From contig NZ_BDIY01000005.1 of NCBI RefSeq assembly GCF_002072155.1, positions 1 to 64,000 of the forward strand: 64,000 nt of DNA, written 5' to 3'. The notes beneath the pieces are model-generated. The model saw only the letters and a program-made list of their open reading frames with translations. It made no database searches and was not told the origin of the DNA. Below are positions 35,369 through 47,236 of this stretch, piece after piece (position 1 is the first letter of the stretch; each line of letters begins with the position of its first letter). Position numbers and translations under genes: made by a program. The DNA is from Roseovarius sp. A-2 (GTDB lineage Bacteria > Pseudomonadota > Alphaproteobacteria > Rhodobacterales > Rhodobacteraceae).

Positions 35369-36061
35369 TCAGCCGCGCAACTCGGCAAGGATCGACTTGG
35401 CGGCGGCACGCGGGTCTTCCGCCGCCCAGATGGGACGGCCCACCACGATATGATCGGCCCCGTCGGTCACCGCCTGCGCTGGGGTCGCCACCCGTTTCTG
35501 ATCGCCCAGGGCACTGCCCGTTGGTCGCACGCCGGGTGTCACGATCAGCCGCCCCGTCGCTTGTGGAAGGGCGCGGATCATCGCGGCCTCCTGCGGGCTT
35601 GCGATCACGCCATCGGCCCCCGCCTCGAACGCCCGCCCCGCGCGCTCGGCCACCAGATCGGGCAGATCGCCCGGCTTGATCAGCCCGGCATCAAGATCGG
35701 CCCGGTCGAGCGAGGTCAGGATCGTCACGGCAAGGATTTTCAAGGGCTTGCCCGCCGCGCCTTCCTTGGCTGCGCGCACCACATGCGGATCACCATGCAC
35801 CGTCAGGAAATCCAGATCGAACTGCGCCAGCCCGCGCACTGCGGCCTCGATTGTGGCCCCGATATCGAACAGTTTCATATCGAGGAAAATCCGCTTGCCA
35901 TGCTCCTGTTTGAGCTCATTGGCCAACGCCAGCCCACCGCCCGTCAGCATCCCCAACCCGATCTTGTAGAAGCTGACCGAGGGCCCGAGCGCCTCGGCAA
36001 GCTGCAAGCCCTCCAGCGCATTGGGCAGGTCGAGGGCAACGATCAGGCGGTCATCGGACAT
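35369..36061 (-). CDS. pyrF: Orotidine 5'-phosphate decarboxylase
   Basis: 230 residues from ATG 36061 after CCGGAGTG. LIVALDLPNALEGLQLAEAL opens the barrel; the catalytic FLDMKLFDIGATI carries the Lys/Asp pair; VTPGVRPTGSALGDQKRVATP is the phosphate-binding end. It converts OMP to UMP in pyrimidine synthesis. It is tail-to-tail with the DUF1285 gene, 12 bases apart. Confidence 0.95.
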   Translation of the reverse strand: MSDDRLIVALDLPNALEGLQLAEALGPSVSFYKIGLGMLTGGGLALANELKQEHGKRIFLDMKLFDIGATIEAAVRGLAQFDLDFLTVHGDPHVVRAAKEGAAGKPLKILAVTILTSLDRADLDAGLIKPGDLPDLVAERAGRAFEAGADGVIASPQEAAMIRALPQATGRLIVTPGVRPTGSALGDQKRVATPAQAVTDGADHIVVGRPIWAAEDPRAAAKSILAELRG

Positions 36062-36151
36062 CGGGAACACTCCGGAAGCAGGGGCAGGATGCTGCGCCCT
36101 TGTCGCGGCGCGCCCGCAGGGCGTCAAGCCCTCTGTGTCACGCGGCCGTGG

Positions 36152-36412
36152 TCAGGCGGCATGCGAGTGCGCGGCGATCACGTGCTCCGTCAGGCGCAGC
36201 ATCCGAAGCCCGGCACGGCCCGACCGGTGCAACCGTTCCGCCCGTTCGCGCAGGCCTCGCATGACCCGGTCATACTCCGCCGTGAGCGGTGCCGGGAAGT
36301 GAACGGCATAGCCGATTGCAACTGCGCCCTGCATGATGTCCACGACTGCCTCGAACGCGCCCTGTTGGGGATTGTAGCGCACTGGTCCGATCCGGCATGG
36401 CTGATGTTGCAT
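36152..36412 (-). CDS. Small conserved-looking protein of unknown function
   Basis: 86 residues, no signal peptide or membrane segment. It begins with a short RYNPQQGAFEAVVDI segment, then FPAPLTAEYDRVMRGLRERAERLHR, an amphipathic helical half. It lies between pyrF and the clpB control region with no overlap. I cannot assign a family. Codon usage resembles that of its neighbours and no competing gene covers the region. Confidence 0.6.
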   Translation of the reverse strand: MQHQPCRIGPVRYNPQQGAFEAVVDIMQGAVAIGYAVHFPAPLTAEYDRVMRGLRERAERLHRSGRAGLRMLRLTEHVIAAHSHAA

Positions 36413-36542
36413 GAGTCCGATCCTTTGTCTGATGGCCCGCGCGGGGCCTGTGGATAACTACAGAAGATATCGGTATCGCAATGGGTTGATCCAAGCCGGG
36501 GTCACAAAAATGTGGCAGGCTGCGATTTCGGGGAGGGTCTGT

Positions 36543-36572
36543 CTTGAACCTCACACGGCCGTTCCCCATTTA
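36543..36572 (+). promoter_or_regulatory. Sigma-32 (RpoH)-type promoter of clpB
   Basis: CTTGAAC (36543-36549), a 14-base spacer and CCCCATTTA (36564-36572) are close to the heat-shock consensus. The site lies 78 bases upstream of the clpB ATG, which itself follows AAAAGGAG. The rest of the 36413-36650 gap holds no other gene. Confidence 0.8.
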
Positions 36573-36650
36573 CTATTCAAGGTCCCCGACCGCTGCATGC
36601 CTTGATTAGGGTGCGGCACCGGGGGAACGCTTGAGAAAAGGAGAACGACC

Positions 36651-39269
<2,619 letters not shown>

Positions 39270-39277
39270 TCCGCAAT

Positions 39278-39308
39278 CGCCCCTCGGCATGGCCGGGGGG
39301 CGTTTTTT
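39278..39308 (+). terminator. Rho-independent terminator of clpB
   Basis: An 11-bp stem CGCCCCTCGGC / GCCGGGGGGCG (one T-G pair) with loop ATG is followed by six T (39303-39308), just past the clpB stop. It also separates clpB from the convergent GMC gene. Confidence 0.88.
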
Positions 39309-39309
39309 G

Positions 39310-40917
39310 TCAAGCCTGATCCTCGAGAATCATGTCCGATGCCTTTTCCCCGATCATGATCGCCGGGGCGTTGGTATTGCCCGAGACGATCTCGGGCATG
39401 ATCGAGCAATCGGCGACGCGCAGCCCGGTGATGCCATGTACGCGCAGCCGCGCATCGACCACCGCGCCCGGACCTTGGCCCATTTTGCAGGTGCCGGTTG
39501 GGTGATAGATCGTGGTGGAATAGTTGCGCGCCCAGTCGAGCGTGCCGTCGTAATCGTCGATATCAAGCGAGGCGTCGGGGCGGAATTCCTCGGATATCTT
39601 GGTCGTGAGCGGCGCGTGCCGGGCGATGCGGCGGGCGATGCGGATGCCCTCAACAATGGTCCGGCAGTCGGTTTCGGTCGCGAGGTAATTGGGATGGATT
39701 TTCGGATAGGTGTTCGGATCGGCAGAGGCGAGGCGGATTTCGCCCCGGCTTTCGGGGCGCAACTGACAGACCGACATTGTGAAGGCCGAGAAGCGATGTG
39801 CCCCCTCGCCAGGGCTGTCCGCCGACCAAGGCTGCACGTGGAACTGGATGTCGGGGGTTTCTACATGATCGCCGGTGCGCATGAACCCGGTGGCAAGGCT
39901 CGCGGCCATCGCCATCGGACCCGCACGGAACATCGCGTATTTCAGCGCGATACGCGCCTGATCGAACAGGCTGCGCACCTCGTCGTTTAGCGTCGGCTCA
40001 TTGCATTTGAACACCAGCCGCGCCTGTAAATGATCCTGCATGTTGCGCCCCACGCCGGGCAGGTCGCGCCGCACCTCGATCCCGTGTTCGGCCAGATGCG
40101 CGGCTTCGCCCAGGCCCGACAGCATCATTAGCTGCGGAGAGCCGATGGCCCCCGATGAGAGGATCACCTCGCGCCCGGCGCGCGCCGTATGCTCTATCCC
40201 CGCACGGTCGCGATAGGCCACACCGGTCGCGCGGGTGCCGTCAAAGGTGATCCGGCTCGCCTGTGCGCGGGTCACAATCGTCAGGTTCTCGCGGTCCCGC
40301 ACCGGGTTTAGAAAGGCCACCGCGGAGGAACACCGCCGCCCGTTGCGCGTGGTCAGTTGAAAATAGCCCACGCCTTCCTGTGTCGCGCCGTTGTAATCGG
40401 GGTTGAACGGATAGCCCGCCTCTTGCGCCGCTGCGACCCAGGCGTCGCAGATCGGCCGTTGCAGGCGCATGTTAGACACCCAGAGCGATCCCTGATCGCC
40501 GTGATAGTCATCCGCGCCGCGTTCCTGCCGCTCGGATCGTTTGAAGAGCGGCAGCACATCGTCCCACCCCCAGCCCGGATTGCCCATCTGCGCCCAGCGG
40601 TCGTAATCCTGCGGCTGGCCCCGCACATACAGAAGGCCGTTGAGCGACGACGACCCGCCCAGAACCTTGCCGCGCGGCCAGTCGATCGCGCGGCCATTGA
40701 GCCCCGGATCGGGCTCGGTGCGGTAGCACCAGTCGACGCTCGGGTTGTGCATGGTCTTGAAATACCCGACCGGGATATGAATCCACGGGTTCCAGTCGCG
40801 CCCACCCGCCTCCATCAGCACAACCTTGGTCTTGGGATCGGCGGAGAGGCGATTCGCCAGAACGCATCCAGCAGAGCCTGCGCCGACGATCACGTAATCC
40901 GCAGAAATTTCAGACAT
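39310..40917 (-). CDS. GMC-family oxidoreductase (choline/alcohol dehydrogenase-like)
   Basis: 535 residues. The FAD site is [17 protein letters not shown] (about 9-25); GMC signatures are [21 protein letters not shown] and [17 protein letters not shown]; the C-terminal HPTGTCKMG and [17 protein letters not shown] hold the catalytic His/Asn. It oxidises an alcohol or sugar-like substrate at FAD. No betB is adjacent, so betA is not assigned. It diverges from a second TRAP importer and IclR regulator, suggesting that it acts on the imported compound. Confidence 0.88.
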   Translation of the reverse strand: MSEISADYVIVGAGSAGCVLANRLSADPKTKVVLMEAGGRDWNPWIHIPVGYFKTMHNPSVDWCYRTEPDPGLNGRAIDWPRGKVLGGSSSLNGLLYVRGQPQDYDRWAQMGNPGWGWDDVLPLFKRSERQERGADDYHGDQGSLWVSNMRLQRPICDAWVAAAQEAGYPFNPDYNGATQEGVGYFQLTTRNGRRCSSAVAFLNPVRDRENLTIVTRAQASRITFDGTRATGVAYRDRAGIEHTARAGREVILSSGAIGSPQLMMLSGLGEAAHLAEHGIEVRRDLPGVGRNMQDHLQARLVFKCNEPTLNDEVRSLFDQARIALKYAMFRAGPMAMAASLATGFMRTGDHVETPDIQFHVQPWSADSPGEGAHRFSAFTMSVCQLRPESRGEIRLASADPNTYPKIHPNYLATETDCRTIVEGIRIARRIARHAPLTTKISEEFRPDASLDIDDYDGTLDWARNYSTTIYHPTGTCKMGQGPGAVVDARLRVHGITGLRVADCSIMPEIVSGNTNAPAIMIGEKASDMILEDQA

Positions 40918-40970
40918 TTTTCAATGACCTTTCGATGCGTTTGAGAGGAAAAAAGTTTTTCCTTGCCACA

Positions 40971-41009
40971 TTGACCATAAGTTGACCAATAATGATACCG
41001 CAAGTATCA
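40971..41009 (+). promoter_or_regulatory. Direct and inverted repeats upstream of the second TRAP operon
   Basis: TTGACCA occurs twice, 11 bases apart (40971-40977 and 40982-40988), and a perfect inverted repeat TGATAC-CGCAA-GTATCA follows at 40993-41009. Both lie in the 117-base region between the divergent GMC and TRAP genes. They are candidate sites for the IclR-type regulator at 44410. Confidence 0.45.
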
Positions 41010-41034
41010 ATATTGCAATTTCAGGGAGGGAACC

Positions 41035-42270
41035 ATGAAAGCATCGAAAGCCCTAGCCGGGATTTCCCGGAGGGATTTATTCCGTCTGTCAGGCCAATTT
41101 GGCCTGTCATCCGTGGTCATGGGTGCGGGTGCGCTGACGGGGGCTGTCAGTCTGCCCTCCCTCGCACGCGCCGCCGAGAGCACCTATGAAAAACGCTTTG
41201 CCAAGGAGCCCAAGCACACGCTGAAACTGGGGGCTTCGGGTTTCAACGCGCGCAACCTGCTGATCGAGCGTGCCGGCGTTCTGGAGTTCGCCCGCGACCT
41301 GGAGGAGCGGACGGAAGGCGAGATTCGTGTCGAATTCATCGGCGACAACCAGATTTGCGGCCAGCTCAACTGTGTCGAAAAGACCCAGACCGGCGTGATC
41401 GACATGTATGCCGCCTCGACGCAGAACTCGGCGGGCGGTGCGCCCTATCTCAACGTGCTGGACTATGCCTACATGTTTCCCAGCCGGGCGGCGCAGTACC
41501 ATTTCCTCTATTCCCCGGCCTCGCAGCGCGTGCTGCGCGAGCCGCTGGAAAACCGTCACGGGCTGAAATTCCTGTTCTCGCATTGCGAACTGCGCGGCAT
41601 CCAGCTGGGCAACAACTTTGCCGAGAAACCGACCGTGACCAAGCTCGAAGAGCTGTTCGGCACCAAGAACCGCGTGACTGGCACGCAACTGGGCCGTATC
41701 GCTATGCAGCTTCTCAACCTCAACCCGGTGCCGGTGGCCTGGGAAGAAACATTGGACGGGCTCAAGCAGGGCCTGATCGACGGGGCCGAGACCTGGGCGT
41801 CGGCGGTGGCCTATGCCAACATGTCGCCGGTGGTCAGCCAATCGGTCGATCTCAAGTTCTTCTGCGGAACCGAGCATACTTCGATGTCGGTGCGCGTTTT
41901 TGATGCGATGGAGCCGCATCTGCAGGATGCGATTATGGAATCGGCCTATCTGGCGCAGGTCCAGGTTCAGGCAGCGAACGAGGCGGCACTGATCAAGACT
42001 GTCGGGTTTTCCGATCCGCAATTGCCCGGCACGATCTTTGCCGAGCACGGCGTGCGGCCTGCCTTTCTCGCCGACGATCAGATCAAGATGGCCGAGGAAA
42101 TGTGCTCGCCCGAGTTCAACCCCGAGCCTTGGGCGCAATGGCGCGAGAGACTCAACGGCTGGGCCGGGGGCATCGACACCTATCAGGAGATTTACGATAC
42201 CGCGCGCGAGATCCCCGTGGATACCTTGCCCGAGAATGTCGAGCCGCGTCGCTGGTGGCGTTCGGCCTGA
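41035..42270 (+). CDS. TRAP transporter substrate-binding protein, Tat-exported
   Basis: 411 residues. The leader has a twin-arginine motif SRRDLFRLSG followed by a hydrophobic stretch and an ALARA-like cleavage region, so export by Tat is likely. TQLGRIAMQLLNLNPVPVAWEETLDGLKQGLIDGAETW (in part) is the ligand-contacting region of DctP-type proteins. CAGGGAGGGAACC precedes the ATG. Tat export suggests folding before export, perhaps with a bound cofactor or ligand. The substrate is unknown. Confidence 0.85.
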   Translation: MKASKALAGISRRDLFRLSGQFGLSSVVMGAGALTGAVSLPSLARAAESTYEKRFAKEPKHTLKLGASGFNARNLLIERAGVLEFARDLEERTEGEIRVEFIGDNQICGQLNCVEKTQTGVIDMYAASTQNSAGGAPYLNVLDYAYMFPSRAAQYHFLYSPASQRVLREPLENRHGLKFLFSHCELRGIQLGNNFAEKPTVTKLEELFGTKNRVTGTQLGRIAMQLLNLNPVPVAWEETLDGLKQGLIDGAETWASAVAYANMSPVVSQSVDLKFFCGTEHTSMSVRVFDAMEPHLQDAIMESAYLAQVQVQAANEAALIKTVGFSDPQLPGTIFAEHGVRPAFLADDQIKMAEEMCSPEFNPEPWAQWRERLNGWAGGIDTYQEIYDTAREIPVDTLPENVEPRRWWRSA

Positions 42271-42284
42271 TCGCCTAGCATAGG

Positions 42285-42306
42285 GCCGGGCCGCGCGCGG
42301 CCCGGC
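42285..42306 (+). promoter_or_regulatory. Intercistronic palindrome after the second TRAP binding protein
   Basis: A 22-base fully palindromic GC-rich sequence (half-site GCCGGGCCGCG) lies 14 bases after the dctP-type stop and 58 bases before the ribosome site of the small permease. There is no U-tract. It parallels the hairpin at 8898. Confidence 0.55.
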
Positions 42307-42364
42307 TTCAAGCCGCCGAGACGTTCGGCCGCGACATACGGCAACCCAAAGAGAAGGAGTGGGC

Positions 42365-43033
42365 ATGACCGGCTGGTTTCAGGGTATGGGGGAGATATTT
42401 GGTGCCCTCGCCTCGGGCGATTCGTGGATGTTGAGCGAGGCGATGCGCGCACCGGCGACCTGGCCGTTGGGCCTGATCGCGATGCTGGTGGTCGCGATCG
42501 CCTTTCTGACCCTCTACCGCGTGGTGCCTTGGGCCGAGCGCAATCTTGAACAATCGCTGATGGTCGTCTCTTACCTCGCCATCGGCGGGATCATCTTTGT
42601 CGAGGTGTTCCGCCGCTTCGTGCTGTCGCAGCAGGCGCCGTGGTCGACCACGCTGCCGCCGTTCCTGTTTCTGATCATGACGTGGTTCGGGTGCAGTTAT
42701 AACGTCAAGCTTCGCACGCATCTGGCCTTTGCCGAGTTTCGCACCGCCATGCCGCGCGCCGGGCAGATGGGCTGCCTGATGCTGGATGCGCTGCTGTGGA
42801 TCGGGTTTTCCTGGGTGGTTGTGGTGACGTCGATGAAGGTCGCGGTCAATTCGGCAGCGAATTTCCAGATCATGCTGGGCACCGACAACGTGATGCAATG
42901 GTGGTTCCTGCTGTCGGTGCCGCTGGCATTCACCACGCTGGTGGCTCGGGTGATCGAGAACGCGCTGCGCGACATCGCCAATTACCGAAACGGCGACACG
43001 CTTATCACCCAATCCGTGATCGGAGGTGACTGA
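42365..43033 (+). CDS. TRAP transporter small permease (DctQ family)
   Basis: 222 residues with four main helices; longer than the first DctQ here. Start ATG 42365 follows AGAAGGAG; a GTG 6 bases upstream is rejected. VEVFRRFVLSQQAPWSTTLPPFLF is a typical DctQ segment. The DctM gene starts one base after its stop. Confidence 0.82.
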   Translation: MTGWFQGMGEIFGALASGDSWMLSEAMRAPATWPLGLIAMLVVAIAFLTLYRVVPWAERNLEQSLMVVSYLAIGGIIFVEVFRRFVLSQQAPWSTTLPPFLFLIMTWFGCSYNVKLRTHLAFAEFRTAMPRAGQMGCLMLDALLWIGFSWVVVVTSMKVAVNSAANFQIMLGTDNVMQWWFLLSVPLAFTTLVARVIENALRDIANYRNGDTLITQSVIGGD

Positions 43034-43034
43034 C

Positions 43035-44396
43035 ATGACCGACCCTTCAACCCTCGTCACGCTCATTTCCATCGCGGTGACGTTTCTCTTCATGCTGGGC
43101 GTGCCGGTTTTTCTGGTGATCGGCTACTGGGTGATCGGCGTATCTTTCGTCCTCGGGATGCCGCTCCAGAATATCGGCGGGGCGCTGGCGGATGTGTTCA
43201 CCGATGGCTTTGCGCTGCTGGCCATGCCGCTGTTTATCCTGACGGGTGATCTGATCAACCGCTCGGGCATCGCGCGCCGACTGTCGGATTTCGCCTATGC
43301 CTGCCTTGGCTGGATACGCGGCGGGCTGGCGATGGCCTCGCTTGGTGCCTGCGGGCTTTTTGCCGCGATCTCGGGGTCGAACTCGGCCACCACGGCAACC
43401 ATCGGCTCGATGCTGCATCCCGAGATGGTCAAGGGCGGCTATGACGAGCGGTTCTCGGCGGCCACCGCAGCGGCGGGCGGTACGGTCGGCATCATCATCC
43501 CGCCCTCGATCATCTTCATCGTCTACGGCTTTCTACTGAACCTGCCGATTTCGGAGTTGTTCGTGGCTGGGATCATTCCAGGCGCGCTGATGGTGGGCGC
43601 AATGATGTTCGCGGCCTTCCTGATCTGCTTTAGCAACAAGTGGGGCATTCTGATCACGCTCAGCCCGATGCGGGTGATCAAGACCGCAATCGGTGCCTGG
43701 CTCGGCTTTTTTGCCATCGGCCTCGTGCTCTGGGGCATCTATACCGGCAAGTTCTCGCCCACCGAAGCTGCGGGCGTGACCGTGGGCTTTTGCGTGATCG
43801 TGGGTTTCATCAGCCTGCCACTCTACAAGATCATGGGCGGGGCCAAGGGCCGCGATGTCAGCGAAAAGCGGGTCTCGGAAATGCTAGTCGTCGAAGGATT
43901 CAGCCCGCTGGAACTGCCCGCGATCACCATGCGCTCGGCGCAGATCACCGGCATCCTGGCACCGCTGATCGCGGTGTCGGTGGTGATGCAGCAGATCCTG
44001 TCGGTGCTGGGCGCGCAGGAGCTGATCGGCGGGTTCGTCACCTCGATGGGCGGCTATTACGCGGTGCTCTTCACCTCGATGGCGATTGTCTTCGTCTGCG
44101 GCATGGTGTTGGAAAGTCTGCCGGTGACGATTATCCTCGCGCCGATCCTGGCCCCCATCGCGCATTCGGTCGGGGTGGAGCCGGTTCAATTCGCGGTGAT
44201 CTTCCTTGTGGGGGCCTCCATCGGGTTTATCACGCCGCCCTACGGGCTCAATCTCTATGTCGCCTCGGGTGTGACGGGCGTTCCCTATTTCCGCCTGTTG
44301 CGCTACACCGTCCCGTATCTGGTGGCTTTGCTTTCGGTCTGGTTTATCGTGGCCCTCGTACCAGAGCTATCGACGGCCTTGCTTCCGAACCGCTGA
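43035..44396 (+). CDS. TRAP transporter large permease (DctM family)
   Basis: 453 residues and about 12 helices. AISGSNSATTATIGSMLHPEM, GGTVGIIIPPSIIFIVYG and GASIGFITPPYGLNLYVASG are DctM signatures. Start ATG 43035 with GGAGG eight bases before it; a GTG at 43026 is rejected. It forms the ion-coupled carrier with the preceding small permease. Confidence 0.9.
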   Translation: MTDPSTLVTLISIAVTFLFMLGVPVFLVIGYWVIGVSFVLGMPLQNIGGALADVFTDGFALLAMPLFILTGDLINRSGIARRLSDFAYACLGWIRGGLAMASLGACGLFAAISGSNSATTATIGSMLHPEMVKGGYDERFSAATAAAGGTVGIIIPPSIIFIVYGFLLNLPISELFVAGIIPGALMVGAMMFAAFLICFSNKWGILITLSPMRVIKTAIGAWLGFFAIGLVLWGIYTGKFSPTEAAGVTVGFCVIVGFISLPLYKIMGGAKGRDVSEKRVSEMLVVEGFSPLELPAITMRSAQITGILAPLIAVSVVMQQILSVLGAQELIGGFVTSMGGYYAVLFTSMAIVFVCGMVLESLPVTIILAPILAPIAHSVGVEPVQFAVIFLVGASIGFITPPYGLNLYVASGVTGVPYFRLLRYTVPYLVALLSVWFIVALVPELSTALLPNR

Positions 44397-44409
44397 CGAT
44401 GGGGTAGTC

Positions 44410-45180
44410 ATGGACGGTGACAACACGGGAACGATCCCGACAAACCTGCGCCTGCTTCTGGTGATCGAAGAGATCGCGCGGGCCGGTGTGCCGGTCACGC
44501 CCACGGATGTGAATGCGCGGCTCGGCCTGCCCAAGCCGACCATTCACCGGCTCTTCGCCACGCTGGAAGAGGAGGGATTCCTGCAACGCGATATGGACGG
44601 GCGCACCTATTCGCCGGGGCCGCGGCTGCGCACCATGGCGGGCGGCATCCTGTCATCGCTGCGCATCCGCACGGCGCGGCAGGCCATTCTCAAGCGGCTA
44701 AGCCGCGAGATCGGCGAGACCTGCAACATCGCCCTGCCGGATCGTGACGCGATGACTTACCTGGAGCGGGTCGAGACCGAATGGCCGCTGCGCATCCAAC
44801 TGCCCATCGGTACGCGGGTCCCGTTCTACTGCACGGCGAGCGGCAAGATGTATCTCAGCTCACTGGCGCGGACGCATCTGGAGAAATACCTCGCGGCGAC
44901 CGATCTGCGCGCGAGAACTGCCAACACCCTCACCGATCCCGAGGCACTGATCGACGAGATACGGCTGGTGCGCGACAGCGGCTATGCGCTCGATCGCGAA
45001 GAGTTCATGCAGGACATGATCGCGCTCGCGGTGCCGGTGCTCGATATCAACGGCCGGCTGATGGCGACGCTGTCGTTTCACGCGCCGACGCAGCGGTTCG
45101 ACATCGATCGCGCGCTCGGCTATCTGCACCAGATGCGCGAGGCGGCGGTGGATCTGTCAAGTTTGGTGAGCGGGGAGTGA
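44410..45180 (+). CDS. IclR-family transcriptional regulator
   Basis: 256 residues. The N-terminal winged helix is at about 12-65 (VTPTDVNARLGLPKPTIHRLFATLEEEGFLQRD in part) and the IclR effector domain follows (CNIALPDRDAMTYLERVE, PFYCTASGKMYLSSL, ALAVPVLDINGRLMATLSF). It lies 13 bases after dctM and is probably in the same operon. It likely regulates the TRAP and GMC genes through the repeats at 40971-41009. Confidence 0.92.
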   Translation: MDGDNTGTIPTNLRLLLVIEEIARAGVPVTPTDVNARLGLPKPTIHRLFATLEEEGFLQRDMDGRTYSPGPRLRTMAGGILSSLRIRTARQAILKRLSREIGETCNIALPDRDAMTYLERVETEWPLRIQLPIGTRVPFYCTASGKMYLSSLARTHLEKYLAATDLRARTANTLTDPEALIDEIRLVRDSGYALDREEFMQDMIALAVPVLDINGRLMATLSFHAPTQRFDIDRALGYLHQMREAAVDLSSLVSGE

Positions 45181-45184
45181 ACCG

Positions 45185-45559
45185 TCACGACGCTGCCCGC
45201 CCCTCACGCGCGAGGTGCCGGGCATAGAGGCGCGGGGCAAGAAGCCGCTCATAGACCAGATGCGCGGCCTGACGCAGCCCCGGCAACGACACGATCCGCG
45301 CGATCCGGCGATAGCGCGGCAATGCCCGCCAGAGCGCGATGAAGGCATCGACCCCCGACAGGATGCGCCCGCCCTGCCGCACATGCAGCCGCTTTGCGGC
45401 GGCATCGGCCCCGATCCCCCAATCGGCCAGATCGCGGGTGTTGAGGTCGTGAAACGCGATCGGCAGGCCACGCGCCTCGGCATAGCCCCGGTAACGGTCG
45501 ATCTCGGCCCGGCAGACCGGGCAGCGGGCATTATAGAGCACATGGGTTTCAGTGGTCAT
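45185..45559 (-). CDS. DCC-family thiol-disulfide oxidoreductase-like protein (DUF393)
   Basis: 124 residues. VLYNARCPVCRAEIDRYR (8-25) is the DCC-type CxxC motif (C13, C16), here with NAR replacing the usual DGx before the first Cys. DLNTRDLADWGI and the C-terminal RLLAPRLYARH segments are family-typical. It converges with iclR, 4 bases apart. The biochemical role of the family is not established. Confidence 0.85.
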   Translation of the reverse strand: MTTETHVLYNARCPVCRAEIDRYRGYAEARGLPIAFHDLNTRDLADWGIGADAAAKRLHVRQGGRILSGVDAFIALWRALPRYRRIARIVSLPGLRQAAHLVYERLLAPRLYARHLAREGRAAS

Positions 45560-45622
45560 CGGGGCCTCCTCTTGCGTTATCTAGAACGGGAGGAGGTCAC
45601 GGGAAGAGCGCGCATCCTGCGT

Positions 45623-45709
45623 CGTCATGGCACGCCAAAATGTCCGCGACAGCGAGGCTCCGGGGCATGCGTCTGACGAGAGATCCTCGGGTCAAGCCCG
45701 AGGATGACG
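45623..45709. repeat. REP-like element, CGTCAT...ATGACG with inner ATCCTCGGG hairpin
   Basis: CGTCAT (45623-45628) and ATGACG (45704-45709) bracket a 9-bp stem ATCCTCGGG-TCAAG-CCCGAGGAT (45683-45705). This CCTCGGGTCAAGCCCGAGG palindrome is, to my knowledge, widespread in alphaproteobacterial intergenic DNA. It fills most of the gap between the DUF393 gene and rimO. Confidence 0.65.
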
Positions 45710-45729
45710 GGGGAGGGAGGTGCCGCCCA

Positions 45730-45747
45730 GAGTATTTTTGGTGGGCC
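45730..45747 (+). repeat. GAGTATTTTT element, second copy (partial)
   Basis: GAGTATTTTTGGTGGGCC, preceded by CCCA as in the copy at 24675-24696. It abuts the rimO stop, so it lies at a gene's 3' end rather than in front of a start codon. The AAGAAGAAA half is missing. Confidence 0.5.
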
Positions 45748-45748
45748 A

Positions 45749-47125
45749 CTAGGCGGGGACGCGCCCCCACAGATCATACTCCCCGGCCTCATCCACCTCG
45801 ACGGTGACGATATCGCCGAGTGAGAGCGCCTCTGTCCCCTCGTCGATGAACAAGTTCCCGTCAATCTCGGGGGCGTCGGCCTTGGTGCGGCAGGTGGCGA
45901 TGCCGTCTTGGTCGATGTCGTCCACGATAACGTCGAGATGCTGGCCGACCTTCGCGGCCAGCTTGGCCTCCGAGATCGCCTGCGCCTTGGCCATGAACCG
46001 GTCCCAGCGGTCCTGTTTGACCTCTTGGGCCACGTGATCGGGCAGGGCATTGGAGCGCGCGCCCGCGACATTCTCGTATTGAAAACAGCCGACCCGGTCG
46101 AGCTGCGCCTCGTCGAGCCAATCCAGAAGCGTCTGGAATTCCGCCTCGGTTTCGCCGGGATAGCCGACGATGAAGGTGGAGCGCAGGGCGATGTCGGGGC
46201 ACTCGCGTCGCCAGGCGGCGATCTCGTCAAGGGTGCGCGCGGCGGCGGCGGGGCGGGCCATGCGTTTGAGAGTGTCTGGATGGGCGTGCTGGAACGGGAT
46301 GTCGAGATAGGGCAGCACCAGCCCTTCCGCCATCAGCGGGATCAACTCGCGCACATGCGGGTAGGGATAGACGTAATGCAGCCGCACCCATGCGCCCAAG
46401 CTCCCCAGATCGCGCGCCAGATCGGTGATATGAGCGCGATGGCCATTCGTCTCGGCATGTTTGATATCGACACCGTAGGCGGAGGTGTCCTGAGAGATCA
46501 CCAGCAATTCGCGCACGCCGCTTTCGACCAGCTTTTCGGCTTCGCGGATCACCGCATGGGCGGGGCGGCTGGCAAGACGCCCGCGCATGTCGGGGATGAT
46601 GCAGAATTTACACTTGTGATTGCAGCCCTCGGAAATCTTGAGATAGCTGTAATGGCGTGGTGTCAGGCGCACCCCCGAAGCGGGCAAAAGATCAATGAAC
46701 GGGTCGGGGTTGGGCGGCACGGCGGCATGGACCGCGTCGAGCACCTGCTCGTATTGGTGCGGGCCGGTCACGGCAAGGACGCGGGGATGCACCCCGGTGA
46801 TGTAGTCGGGCTCGGCCCCCAGACAGCCGGTGACGATCACCCGGCCATTCTCGGTCAGCGCCTCGCCGATGGCCTCGAGGCTTTCGGCCTTGGCGCTGTC
46901 GAGAAATCCACAGGTGTTCACGATCACCGCATCCGCGCCGGTATAATCGGGCGAGATGCCGTAACCCTCGGCGCGCAGCCGGGTGAGGATGCGTTCGCTG
47001 TCCACCAGCGCTTTGGGACAGCCTAGCGAAACCATGCCGATGGTGGGTTGGCCGTGGCGCGGTGCCTCGGTCAGGCGGGCGCGCGGGGCGAGGTCGGGGC
47101 GAAGGCTGGGCGGGTTTTGTGACAT
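45749..47125 (-). CDS. rimO: Ribosomal protein S12 methylthiotransferase RimO
   Basis: 458 residues from ATG 47125 ([10 protein letters not shown]). The UPF0004 cysteines are C36 ([13 protein letters not shown]), C72 (NTCGF) and C101 (TGCLG); the radical-SAM cluster is C168/C172/C175 (GCNHKCKFC); a TRAM domain closes the protein. [16 protein letters not shown] distinguishes RimO from MiaB. It methylthiolates Asp of S12. The related miaB starts at 63413. Confidence 0.96.
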   Translation of the reverse strand: MSQNPPSLRPDLAPRARLTEAPRHGQPTIGMVSLGCPKALVDSERILTRLRAEGYGISPDYTGADAVIVNTCGFLDSAKAESLEAIGEALTENGRVIVTGCLGAEPDYITGVHPRVLAVTGPHQYEQVLDAVHAAVPPNPDPFIDLLPASGVRLTPRHYSYLKISEGCNHKCKFCIIPDMRGRLASRPAHAVIREAEKLVESGVRELLVISQDTSAYGVDIKHAETNGHRAHITDLARDLGSLGAWVRLHYVYPYPHVRELIPLMAEGLVLPYLDIPFQHAHPDTLKRMARPAAAARTLDEIAAWRRECPDIALRSTFIVGYPGETEAEFQTLLDWLDEAQLDRVGCFQYENVAGARSNALPDHVAQEVKQDRWDRFMAKAQAISEAKLAAKVGQHLDVIVDDIDQDGIATCRTKADAPEIDGNLFIDEGTEALSLGDIVTVEVDEAGEYDLWGRVPA

Positions 47126-47173
47126 GGCCGCGATATAGCCTCTGCCCGGTCCCGCGGGAAGGGGCAAAAGCGG

Positions 47174-47203
47174 TTGCCCAAGCCTGCACTGCACGCCTAG
47201 AGT
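47174..47203 (+). promoter_or_regulatory. Putative housekeeping promoter of the AsmA-family gene
   Basis: TTGCCC (47174-47179), an 18-base spacer and TAGAGT (47198-47203) lie 34 bases upstream of the ATG at 47237. This is a plausible sigma-70-type promoter with a weak -10. Confidence 0.4.
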
Positions 47204-47236
47204 TGTCCTGAGGCGTTGCAGGAAAGGGCGTGTGCC

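Noticed and set aside
36449..36457. Perfect DnaA box (TGTGGATAA on the plus strand) upstream of clpB
   Set aside because: Single copy without further boxes, AT-rich unwinding region or origin-linked genes; one such 9-mer is expected by chance in 64 kb.
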